Source: Bacillus cereus G9842 (GTDB lineage Bacteria > Bacillota > Bacilli > Bacillales > Bacillaceae_G). Taken from it: 64,000 nt of DNA. The translations under genes were made by a program, and so were the position numbers. The notes under the pieces were generated by a model, which ran no database searches, was not told where the DNA came from, and saw only the letters and a program-made list of their open reading frames with translations. Positions 32,673 to 41,400 of the stretch are shown in pieces. Positions within the stretch are counted from its first letter, which is position 1. Every line of letters starts with the position of its first letter. Where the stretch lies: contig NC_011775.1 in NCBI RefSeq assembly GCF_000021305.1, positions 124,001 through 188,000 on the forward strand. Reading direction: 5' to 3'.

Positions 32673-34325
32673 TTACAGAGAATTTTTCACTCGCATTAAA
32701 TCCTCTGCTGTAATTGTCTGTAAAACGTCTTTTGAAAGATTGATTTCAGAACGTAAACGAGTGGACTGAAAACGAATACTTTGTTCAACAATATTTCTTA
32801 CAAATCGACCATTCCCACCTAAAGCAATTCCCTTTTTTAATATGTGAGATAAGACAATGCAAGATTCATGAGTTAACTGGTAGTCTTTTTTAGTAAACAT
32901 ACTTACAGCTATTTCAAATAATTCCCTCATACTGTAATCATTAAATGGTAATTGAATATTAAATCTTGATGATAAGCCTTGATTAGCCTGCAGAAAAGAA
33001 TCCATATCTTCTGTATATCCTGCTACAATTACAACTAGGTCTTCACGATAATCTTCCATTGCCTTTACAAGAGTATCAATAGCTTCTTTTCCAAAGCTAT
33101 CCTGTTCTTGAACCAAGCTATATGCTTCATCAATAAATAGTACCCCACCAATTGCCGATTCAATAACCTCTTTTGTTTTTATAGCTGTTTGGCCAACATA
33201 ACCTGCAACTAAGTCAGATCTATCCACTTCAACCAGGTGACCTTTTTTCAATACCTTCATTTCTTTTAGTAATCTTGCAATGATTCTTGCAAATGTAGTT
33301 TTACCAACACCAGGACTACCTTTAAAGACCATATGAAGAGATTGATCCGATTTTTGTAAATCAAATTTCTTACGTTCGTTATTAATAATTATTTGTGATT
33401 CTAATGAACGAACTAACTCTTTAATTGATTCATTCCCAATAATGTTATTAAACTCTTTTTCCAATGAAAAATTATTTTTTACAATATTGAAGTCTTTAGC
33501 AGTTAATACATCCAGCTCTTTATCTGAATCGCTTTCGTAATTTACTGCATGCTTACGAATAGCTAATTCAATTATATTTCTTACCATACGAGCATTTCCT
33601 ATATCCGTTTTTCCTTTTAACTGCTTGGATTCTAATACGTTTGCTAAATGAGGTAATAATCCTTCTTCTAATTTATAATTTTTTTCTTGCAACATAAATT
33701 GGGCAATCTTTATTAGTTCATTTACATTGTAATCTTCAAAGATTACATTATTAGCGATTCTAGAACGCAAACCACTATTTGTTTTCAAGAGTTGTTCCAT
33801 TTCTTCTGTATATCCAGCCAAGATAACTACTAAATTATTACGATTATCTTCCATTGCCTTCACTAATGTATCAATAGATTCTTTCCCGAAATCTTGCTCT
33901 CCACCTCGTGCTAATGTATATGCTTCATCAATGAATAAAACTCCACCCATTGCCTTCTGTATTACATTTTGCGTTTTAATAGCCGTTTGACCTACATATT
34001 CACTAACTAAATCACTTCTAGAAACCTCAACAACATTTTTATTCTCAACGACTCCTAGTCCATACAACATTTTTGCTAGTATTCTAGCTGCAGTCGTTTT
34101 TCCTACCCCGGCATTACCTAAAAACACTGTATGGAATGACTGAATATCCTCATTAAATCCTTGTTCCTTTCTTTTCTGTTGAAACTCCACAAAAGAAAGA
34201 AGTTCTATTAAAAAATCCTTGAATTTACGTAATCCTACTAATTTTTGAGCTTCTATTAAAGATTGATTAATATAACTATTACGCTCAACCTGTGCCGCTT
34301 CTTTTTTAAAATTCGCTTGATCCAT
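32673..34325 (-). CDS. double AAA+ ATPase (CbbX/SpoVK family)
   Basis: About 550 residues from the ATG at 34325 (GTG at 34337 is an alternative). Two tandem CbbX-like modules, each with Walker A (GNAGVGKTT about residues 70-78; GSPGVGKTT about 336-344), the SDLVxxYVGQTAIKT loop and a Walker B LFIDEAY. Both retain catalytic residues. They are strikingly similar to one another, indicating an old duplication. SpoVK/CbbX proteins remodel protein complexes. Homologues sit next to topoisomerase III or conjugation genes on Bacillus plasmids, though the substrate is unknown. It is upstream of topB on the same strand but separated by a terminator. Confidence 0.82.
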   Translation of the reverse strand: MDQANFKKEAAQVERNSYINQSLIEAQKLVGLRKFKDFLIELLSFVEFQQKRKEQGFNEDIQSFHTVFLGNAGVGKTTAARILAKMLYGLGVVENKNVVEVSRSDLVSEYVGQTAIKTQNVIQKAMGGVLFIDEAYTLARGGEQDFGKESIDTLVKAMEDNRNNLVVILAGYTEEMEQLLKTNSGLRSRIANNVIFEDYNVNELIKIAQFMLQEKNYKLEEGLLPHLANVLESKQLKGKTDIGNARMVRNIIELAIRKHAVNYESDSDKELDVLTAKDFNIVKNNFSLEKEFNNIIGNESIKELVRSLESQIIINNERKKFDLQKSDQSLHMVFKGSPGVGKTTFARIIARLLKEMKVLKKGHLVEVDRSDLVAGYVGQTAIKTKEVIESAIGGVLFIDEAYSLVQEQDSFGKEAIDTLVKAMEDYREDLVVIVAGYTEDMDSFLQANQGLSSRFNIQLPFNDYSMRELFEIAVSMFTKKDYQLTHESCIVLSHILKKGIALGGNGRFVRNIVEQSIRFQSTRLRSEINLSKDVLQTITAEDLMRVKNSL

Positions 34326-34337
34326 TTGTATCACCAC

Positions 34338-34564
34338 ACTTATTAAAGTCTAATATATTTAAATGCTTTATATATCATTTTAGCATTGAATAAATTAGTT
34401 ATCTTTCTTATATTAAATACTTATTGCACGCATTCATGTTACTATCTAGCCTATCTTCCGTCAAACCGAAAAAACACAAAATAAACACCATTATAATATA
34501 CGTTAACTTCATACTAAATCTATTAATAGTACTAAACAGAAATAGGATACATAATAGATTTTAT
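34338..34564. other. intergenic region, nothing recognised
   Basis: AT-rich; presumably holds the promoter of the AAA+ ATPase gene reading left. No gene or repeat supported. Confidence 0.4.
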
Positions 34565-34606
34565 AAAAATAGGATTAAAAGTAATTTATAAAATTACTTT
34601 TAATCC
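34565..34606 (-). terminator. Rho-independent terminator (minus strand)
   Basis: Perfect 16-bp stem GGATTAAAAGTAATTT / AAATTACTTTTAATCC with a 3-base loop and a TATTTTTAT tail on the minus strand. It ends the acyltransferase transcript. Confidence 0.8.
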
Positions 34607-34660
34607 CACTAAAAAGTTTCATAATAAGCTTTTTGGTTATACTAATACACCATTTAAAAA

Positions 34661-34801
34661 CTACGCTTTCAACAAATCCCACAAAAACTTATTATAAACA
34701 TAGGTACAAGAGACGCCAACTAGTATAAGAATCCCAAAATATAGTAGTGGCAGCTGATTTATTTTTTCTACTAATTCAAATATTGTCTTTATTAATTCCA
34801 A
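34661..34801 (-). CDS. 46-residue membrane protein, TTG start
   Basis: TTG at 34799-34801, one base after the acyltransferase stop codon, with AAGGG just upstream, opens MELIKTIFELVEKINQLPL, then a membrane segment LYFGILILVGVSCTYVY and NKFLWDLLKA. Translational coupling with the acyltransferase suggests a partner subunit. Confidence 0.55.
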   Translation of the reverse strand: MELIKTIFELVEKINQLPLLYFGILILVGVSCTYVYNKFLWDLLKA

Positions 34802-34802
34802 T

Positions 34803-35882
34803 TTAAGCCCTTCCCTCTATATCTTGTTCTAAATCCTTACTTCGATTTATTTTTATCAAGTTATATATTCTCTTATGTAACAAAGTATATAATAATGAAA
34901 AAATTAAACATCCAATATATATTATGAATAAATTCACGAAAGAAAGGTGCTTCTCTAACAAGAAAAACCAAACTTTTATAAATAGTACATGACTTAAATA
35001 AATTGGAAATGAATTTTTACCAATAAAGTAAAAATAGCCTACAACTTTTTTGGTCTTTAGAATGTCATATAAGTTATATAAGACGTATAATGCAACCAAG
35101 CTCAATAAAACTAAATAAACAGTAGCGTACGGCTTTAGTCCTCGTATAGACACTAGAAAAGCCATAACAACTAGTAGATACAGAAAAAGACTAATCACTA
35201 ATCTTACACTTTTATTAAAGTACTTCTTGCTACGTATAATAAAATTACTTATCTGTTTTTCAAATATAGCCATTAGAATCCCTATTAAATAATACGCTAA
35301 CCAATGTATAGGTAATGAATAATTCAAATTTGTATACCAAAAATCCACTTTTTTAATCCAGACCATATAATCTGAGTATATTAATAATGATACATGACCT
35401 GATAACAATGAAAGGCAAATAATTATAAATCCAATTCTTGAGAGTTTCTTATATAAGGAAATTACTAAAGGTGTCATTAATAGAAACAAGAAATAGGCAA
35501 TCATAAAATACAATTGAATTTCACTTTCACCATTTAATATCTGCCACCAATATTGTTTACCTTCTTCCCCATTTGAAAATGGATAAACATTTGGAGTTAA
35601 ATAATAGATAAAAGACCAAATATAAAAAGGTATAACAATATATAATATCTTTTTCTTATAGAATAATGACCATGATTCAATATTTATATACCTTCTAATA
35701 GTCATATACCCTAAAATCCCTATAAATATTGGAACTGCAAATCTAAATAAATGATCAATATATAATCCTAAAACAGTTATATTCTCAACAGAAAAGCTCA
35801 ATCCAACAGTGTGAATACACATAACCCCTAGAATACAAATAGATTTTATAAAATCTATTAAATCATTCCTTTCATGTTGCAA
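34803..35882 (-). CDS. acyltransferase 3 family membrane protein
   Basis: 359 residues, TTG start. About ten membrane segments and the family opening RNDLIDFIKSICILGVMCIH with the conserved His in CIHT (as in OafA/WecH/YrhL-type enzymes). It transfers acyl groups to cell-surface glycans or other envelope molecules. The gene is divergent from an exported NlpC/P60 enzyme gene, and is followed by a coupled 46-residue membrane protein. The substrate cannot be inferred. Confidence 0.8.
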   Translation of the reverse strand: MQHERNDLIDFIKSICILGVMCIHTVGLSFSVENITVLGLYIDHLFRFAVPIFIGILGYMTIRRYINIESWSLFYKKKILYIVIPFYIWSFIYYLTPNVYPFSNGEEGKQYWWQILNGESEIQLYFMIAYFLFLLMTPLVISLYKKLSRIGFIIICLSLLSGHVSLLIYSDYMVWIKKVDFWYTNLNYSLPIHWLAYYLIGILMAIFEKQISNFIIRSKKYFNKSVRLVISLFLYLLVVMAFLVSIRGLKPYATVYLVLLSLVALYVLYNLYDILKTKKVVGYFYFIGKNSFPIYLSHVLFIKVWFFLLEKHLSFVNLFIIYIGCLIFSLLYTLLHKRIYNLIKINRSKDLEQDIEGRA

Positions 35883-36046
35883 TTACATCGCCCCACTTCT
35901 ATTTTATATGACATGTATTATATTCATCGTCTTGTAGAATTTTAATAGTAATTTTTATATTTTTCTCAAACATGCAAATTACTATTAAAATATCGATTTA
36001 AAATCAATACAATGTGTACTATCTATTACTTAAGGAGGACACATTA

Positions 36047-37423
36047 ATGAAAAGAAAGATAGTAGGTATGCTATCAGTATTTACAGTAGGGTGTGCATTG
36101 TATGGTAATCCCATTCTAGCAGAAACAATCAACAATTCAGAAGTAGCTACTGAACAACCTGTTAATGCTACTAATGAAATAGCAAACAAAATTGAGGCAT
36201 ATGCAAAAACTTATATGGGATTACCATATATTTTTGGTGGTGAAAATCCAAACATAGGATTAGATTGTTCATCATTTACTAGACATGTCTTAAAGAGTGT
36301 AGGAATAAATTTACCTAGAACTGCTGCAGAACAGTTTGGAAAGGGTAAAGGAATACTAACGAATGAATTACAAAAAGGAGACTTAGTTTTTTTTGAAACT
36401 TATAAAAAAGGTGCTTCACATGTTGGTATTTACCTAGAAAACGGTAATTTTATACATGAGGGTGGTACAAAAGTCCATATCGCTAATTTAAGTAATCCTT
36501 ACTATAAACAACGTTATTTGGGGGCTAGAAGATTTATTTCTAATAGTCAAACCGTGACAACATTTACTGCTCCTGAAGTTAAAAATGAAGAATTACCTAT
36601 TTCGTCTAATACAAAACCTAAGAAAATTGAAGAAATGCCAAAATCATTTAATGTAACTCCTAATGGCATTAAAGCTAAGTACCCTATTACAATAGGAGAA
36701 AATTTAGTTCGTGAAGGCAATGTTTATATTTCCAAGTCCGAGTCTAAAAATACAAGTGACTCTACTAATAATGAAGACCATGAATCAACTTCTGGAGAAC
36801 AAAGTGAAGATAAATCAGGGATAGATAGTACTAATGTCATGGAGAGAATTGAAGAAAAACTTCCAAAAGAGAAAAAAGAAGAAGTACAAGGACAGCCGGA
36901 GACAACAATTACATTATTTAACCACGGCGAACAATCATATTTACCACACCAAAAATTCGAATTAACATCAATTGGAACCGAATTAAAGATGAAAAAAGAA
37001 GAAATGGCTGTTATCCTGAGTTCCCTGATAAATAACACAAAAGACAAACCTTTACAAAAAAGACCTACTATATTAGTTAAAGATGTATTTTCAAAAGATC
37101 CGTATTATGAATCAATTATATTTATACTTAGCCATAACCTAATGTTACCTAATAATAAACAATTTGAACCAAAGAAAATGTTTAGCAAAGAAGACGCAAA
37201 CATATTATTACAAAACCTTAAGTCACATCCCTATTTCAAAATTAATTCAGCTGATCAAGAATATATCAAAAAAAATGAAAATGATAAGGATTATGCTTTT
37301 AAATACTTCCAATCCTTATCACGTGCTATTTTAATGGACAGTAGACAATCCGCAGAACAGAAAATAAAAAATAATATACCATTACAACCAATTGAAAAAC
37401 TTTCAATTTTAAAGTTAAAATAA
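36047..37423 (+). CDS. secreted NlpC/P60 wall peptidase
   Basis: 458 residues from the ATG at 36047, where AAGGAGG lies 8 bases upstream; an upstream ATG in frame has no ribosome binding site. Signal peptide with cleavage near PILAET. NlpC/P60 domain, about residues 35-165: LDCSSFTRHV (catalytic Cys), GASHVGIYLENGNFIHEG (catalytic His) and following polar residue. The remaining ~290 residues are a linker rich in Glu/Ser and a helical C-terminal domain of unknown fold. It cleaves peptidoglycan stem peptides. Probably opens the wall for the adjacent transfer apparatus or remodels the donor surface. Confidence 0.82.
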   Translation: MKRKIVGMLSVFTVGCALYGNPILAETINNSEVATEQPVNATNEIANKIEAYAKTYMGLPYIFGGENPNIGLDCSSFTRHVLKSVGINLPRTAAEQFGKGKGILTNELQKGDLVFFETYKKGASHVGIYLENGNFIHEGGTKVHIANLSNPYYKQRYLGARRFISNSQTVTTFTAPEVKNEELPISSNTKPKKIEEMPKSFNVTPNGIKAKYPITIGENLVREGNVYISKSESKNTSDSTNNEDHESTSGEQSEDKSGIDSTNVMERIEEKLPKEKKEEVQGQPETTITLFNHGEQSYLPHQKFELTSIGTELKMKKEEMAVILSSLINNTKDKPLQKRPTILVKDVFSKDPYYESIIFILSHNLMLPNNKQFEPKKMFSKEDANILLQNLKSHPYFKINSADQEYIKKNENDKDYAFKYFQSLSRAILMDSRQSAEQKIKNNIPLQPIEKLSILKLK

Positions 37424-37440
37424 TTTAACAGTTATAAATA

Positions 37441-37490
37441 AAATAAAGCATAGTTTGAACTAAAATCCATTCAAACTATGCTTTATTTAT
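37441..37490. terminator. bidirectional terminator
   Basis: Perfect 19-bp stem AAATAAAGCATAGTTTGAA / TTCAAACTATGCTTTATTT, 10-base loop. It separates the plus-strand wall peptidase gene from the leftward T4SS operon. Confidence 0.85.
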
Positions 37491-37518
37491 ATCTAACCAT
37501 TTAGACCTTAATTCAAAT

Positions 37519-38169
37519 TTATTGCCCTTGTAATTGTTTATTTATATCAGAAAGAGATGTATTAACCATAAATAATCCATTATCACCATTATGATGGTTA
37601 TTGCTCAATTTAGAGATTCGTAATTTCAATTTCAAATTATCTTTATTCTGATATGAAATTAAAACAACAACTTCAAAATTAGAATTATCTTTAATTGTTT
37701 TAGACTGTAAATAAACTTCCTTAATAGTGCTTTTTCTAGAAATTAAATTTTTTATTTTTTTGATGTTTTCATTAGACAAATCAAAGTCTTTATCATTGAG
37801 TAATGAATTAGGATCTACATGCGCCAAAAATATTTCATCATTTTCTAATAATGTAGATGCAAAAAATTCTGCTAAAAATTCTTCCTGACTTATTCCTTCC
37901 TTATCAGTTAATCCCTCAATTTCACCAATATCATCTAATTTCAATTTATTTATAACATAGTTAATTGAGTTATAGTATTTTTCTGTACGTTTTATTTGAT
38001 TTTCTAATTTCTTTTTTTGTTCGATTACATGTAACGGGGAAGATGTTGCAAATGAAGATTTTTCCCCATACATATAATTTCTCGATTGAACTCCTATAAA
38101 GAAAATTAATAGAAATCCTAGTAATATAAAAACTATTATTTTTTTCTCTTTCGGCACTTCTTTATTCAC
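37519..38169 (-). CDS. single-pass membrane protein of the transfer operon
   Basis: 216 residues: membrane segment at about residues 10-27, then an exported domain with helical first half (EQKKKLENQIKRTEKYYNSI) and a beta-rich second half. Last gene in the T4SS run. VirB8-like and TcpC-like NTF2 proteins have this topology, but no conserved motif is visible. Assigned to the apparatus by position only. Confidence 0.5.
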   Translation of the reverse strand: MNKEVPKEKKIIVFILLGFLLIFFIGVQSRNYMYGEKSSFATSSPLHVIEQKKKLENQIKRTEKYYNSINYVINKLKLDDIGEIEGLTDKEGISQEEFLAEFFASTLLENDEIFLAHVDPNSLLNDKDFDLSNENIKKIKNLISRKSTIKEVYLQSKTIKDNSNFEVVVLISYQNKDNLKLKLRISKLSNNHHNGDNGLFMVNTSLSDINKQLQGQ

Positions 38170-38250
38170 ACCCCTTCATAAATTGTTTAATTAATTCTAT
38201 TAAGCACATTTAGATGACTAAAGGGATAAATAACATCTATCCCTTTAGTA

Positions 38251-41200
38251 TCACTGTATTTTTATAAATTGTATTGGATTTACAGCATGAGACTTATTAA
38301 TATTCCATGATGGTGTATGCATTTCAAAGTGTAGATGTTGGCCATAAGCCTGTCCTGTTTCACCTTGATATCCTAAAAACTGTCCCTTTTTAACCTGGGA
38401 GCCTTCAGTTACAGCACGATTTCTCATATGTGCATAGACAGTTTCATACTGCTGGCCATTAATATTATGTCTAATCATTACACAGTTTCCATAAGTAGTA
38501 GATAAATAGGATCTGAATACTACTCCATCTGCTGCAGCTACTACTGGAACTGTTCCCTTTTGAGCAATATCAATACCATGATGATTATCAAATGATCTAT
38601 CACCATATCCAGAAGTTAATCTACCTTGTGTCGGAACCATCCAATCACCACTTGTAGCTGTTGGTAATTGATTTTGATCATGTTTATATGTAGCTTCACT
38701 CTTGAATTTCATGGCAGTATCGTAGATATTTTTTCCACCATCTTTTGAATTAGTATAAAGCCACAGTGCTTTTTCCATATCCTCTTTCACGCCTAATTTC
38801 GATAAGTATTTAGAAGCCGTATAAATTGCGTCATAGTTGTCATCAATGTCTGCTTTTTTATCATTATTACCGTCTTCTCCATAACCACCATATTTTTTAA
38901 TCAAATCCATATCTTGTAAATCTTTATTGCTAATTCCTTGTAAATTCCCTTCAGAATTACGACTTGGGTGTTTCCATCCCATCCATGCAACAGGTTTAAT
39001 TCCCATTGGACCTCTTTCACCAGCTGCAGAGACCGTAATATTTTTAGAAAATGAACTTTTATGGTAATGTACTGCCGCTAAGATAAACCATGGTGTACCA
39101 TGTTTTTTCTCTGCCCCTAAATAAATCGGCATGAATTGAGGCGGAATACTAGAACCTGGAATTATGTCTCCAATAAAGTCTCCATCTAATAATGCAGAGA
39201 TATCTTTTCCATCCAACCAATCTATATAATGTAAAGGTAAACCGCTAGCATATTCATAATACAGTTGGAACATCTTTTTATCTGTATAGTTATAGCCGGC
39301 TTGAGTTAAAATCTCATCAAGTTTAGAAAAATCATATTTAAACTCTTGTTTGTCTTGTAAATGATTGGTTTCTTGTACTTCAGTATTGTCACCTGTTCGT
39401 TTCCAACCAGATTTAGTTTCTTTATAATTGATTTTTGCTTCACCATTCCATGCTCTTACTTTTGAAATCACCTTTGTTTCACGCGTGCTAGTACTTATAC
39501 TTTCTTTCCATTCTTCACAATCATCTGTTCCTGGTTTTTTTCTAGCACATGTCTTTGTTTTATTTTCTATGGTTTCTTTTTTTGTTTCATAGGTAAAATC
39601 AGGTTTCAACTTATCAAAGAAGTATTTTAATAAGGCTTTATTAACACTAGCTGGGCCACCTGAACCGACTCCAGAACCACCACCCGAAGAAACATCAGTT
39701 CCTTCATTTGAACTTAGATCACCATCTCCTAACATTCTTGTAGCCCATGCAAATTTATTAGTTTTAAACTCTGAAACTTTTACATTTTGTCCAACATCAG
39801 GTGCTTCAATCATCTTCCCATTACCAATATATATAGCCACATGAGTAATACCACTACGATTACCTGTGTTAGCAAAGAATAATAAATCTCCTTTTTTCAC
39901 ATCATTTGCATTTTGAATTTTTTTACCTTGCTTTGATTGCATAGCAGCAGTTCGATCTAATGATATTCCTAAAGCCTTAAATACATATTGAGTTAATCCA
40001 CTACAATCAAACCCTTTAGGTGACGAACCTCCCCATACATAAGGAACTCCTATATATTTTTTAGCCTCTTCAATAATTTGATCTGCCTTTTTGTTTTCAG
40101 CTGAAGACGGTTGGGTTGGTTGGGCTGGTGTTTGACTTCCTGCTGGTGGTTGGGCTGTTGCTAAAGGCGCCCCATCCCCCCGTTGCGGATAAGTCTTATC
40201 TCCTGCTCCAGGACGTAAAACACGAACTTGAGTATTATATCTTCGGCCGAATGCATAAGCTTGGGTCCGATTTTCATGTAGAATGTCAATTCTATTCCCT
40301 TTAATGGCCCCACCTGTATCAAGTGCTACCCCTTGGATATGTAAACCCGTCCCAGGATCATTAATTTCAACAATAGACCATAACGGAACTACTCGAGGGT
40401 CAACTGCAACAACACGATATCCGTTATATCTAATTGCCTGACTAAAATTAAAGCCAATTTTGTCACAACCTACCGCTGGACAAAATCCACCTTGCATTGC
40501 AGAATCCTCTCCATAATATCCAGTTGCTTCAAATGTCATCCATGGACCTGCATTTGCGGTAGTATAGTTCCCGGTATCTTGAGCGGTTCCACCGCCACCG
40601 TTTGAACCATCATTTACTCCGCCACCTACTCCTCCAACTCCACCAAAATCAATTTTATTGGGATCAAAATCTTTTAAATCTTTCCCATCACGCCACGAAT
40701 CTAATTGAATTACTGATGATAATAGTTCCTGAGGTAGTCTATAAGCCCATTGTTCCGCACCACCAAAACTTGATTCTGATAGCTGTTTTACATAAGCTTG
40801 TGTATCTTTGTCTTGTTGACTTAAACCTTTTATATTATTATCCGAACCTGAACTTAAAAATGCACTAGCAAGCATACTCAAGATAACAACTACTGTAATT
40901 ACTAGTAACAGTATCCCTATAACTGGAAGACCTACTCCAGCTAACATTTTGAGCAAGACTAAAGCTACTTTTTTCATGGCAGCTGCTAAAGCTTTTTTAA
41001 TCGCTTTTGCCACAGCTTTTTTCGCAGCTTTTTTTGCAGCCGCTTTAGCCGCTCTCTGGGCCTGCTTTTGTAATTGTTTTTGAACTTGCTGTTTTGCTTT
41101 ATTCATTGCTTGTTGCCTTAAATTACCTGTTTTACTACTTTTAGAGGATTGCTCTGTCTTTTTTGACTTCTTTTGTTTTGATTTCTTTTGTTTTTCATCT

Positions 41201-41397
41201 GGTTTTCTATTTTGTTCCTTATGATTATTGTCCCGTTGTTTTCTATTATTTAATCTATCTGAAGTACTTCTTGGTTGTTTAGTAGAAGAAGGTTGTTTAT
41301 TTAACAACCTTCCTCGTAATTCTTCCTCTGTAGATATATCTCGTCTAATGAATTCATCCTCTTGGATTGCTAAGTTATCATTATCTCTCGGACTCAT
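38251..41397 (-). CDS. four-module peptidoglycan hydrolase of the T4SS (VirB1-like)
   Basis: 1048 residues. A long Lys/Gln/Ala-rich cytoplasmic N-terminus (1-140), then a membrane segment (about 143-183). Exported modules in order: a 3D/RlpA-type domain (about 285-400, ALDTGGAIKGNRID), an NlpC/P60 peptidase (about 435-560, Cys465 in GFDCSGL, His519 in ITHVAIYIG), a transglycosylase-like domain (about 740-890, PPQFMPIYLGAEKKHGTPWF, AAGERGPMG) and an M23 metallopeptidase (about 910-1040, HHGIDI and HLHFEMH zinc ligands). All catalytic residues are present. It probably opens the peptidoglycan for the conjugation channel. Directly downstream of the VirB6-like gene. Confidence 0.88.
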   Translation of the reverse strand: MSPRDNDNLAIQEDEFIRRDISTEEELRGRLLNKQPSSTKQPRSTSDRLNNRKQRDNNHKEQNRKPDEKQKKSKQKKSKKTEQSSKSSKTGNLRQQAMNKAKQQVQKQLQKQAQRAAKAAAKKAAKKAVAKAIKKALAAAMKKVALVLLKMLAGVGLPVIGILLLVITVVVILSMLASAFLSSGSDNNIKGLSQQDKDTQAYVKQLSESSFGGAEQWAYRLPQELLSSVIQLDSWRDGKDLKDFDPNKIDFGGVGGVGGGVNDGSNGGGGTAQDTGNYTTANAGPWMTFEATGYYGEDSAMQGGFCPAVGCDKIGFNFSQAIRYNGYRVVAVDPRVVPLWSIVEINDPGTGLHIQGVALDTGGAIKGNRIDILHENRTQAYAFGRRYNTQVRVLRPGAGDKTYPQRGDGAPLATAQPPAGSQTPAQPTQPSSAENKKADQIIEEAKKYIGVPYVWGGSSPKGFDCSGLTQYVFKALGISLDRTAAMQSKQGKKIQNANDVKKGDLLFFANTGNRSGITHVAIYIGNGKMIEAPDVGQNVKVSEFKTNKFAWATRMLGDGDLSSNEGTDVSSGGGSGVGSGGPASVNKALLKYFFDKLKPDFTYETKKETIENKTKTCARKKPGTDDCEEWKESISTSTRETKVISKVRAWNGEAKINYKETKSGWKRTGDNTEVQETNHLQDKQEFKYDFSKLDEILTQAGYNYTDKKMFQLYYEYASGLPLHYIDWLDGKDISALLDGDFIGDIIPGSSIPPQFMPIYLGAEKKHGTPWFILAAVHYHKSSFSKNITVSAAGERGPMGIKPVAWMGWKHPSRNSEGNLQGISNKDLQDMDLIKKYGGYGEDGNNDKKADIDDNYDAIYTASKYLSKLGVKEDMEKALWLYTNSKDGGKNIYDTAMKFKSEATYKHDQNQLPTATSGDWMVPTQGRLTSGYGDRSFDNHHGIDIAQKGTVPVVAAADGVVFRSYLSTTYGNCVMIRHNINGQQYETVYAHMRNRAVTEGSQVKKGQFLGYQGETGQAYGQHLHFEMHTPSWNINKSHAVNPIQFIKIQ

Positions 41398-41400
41398 TCA

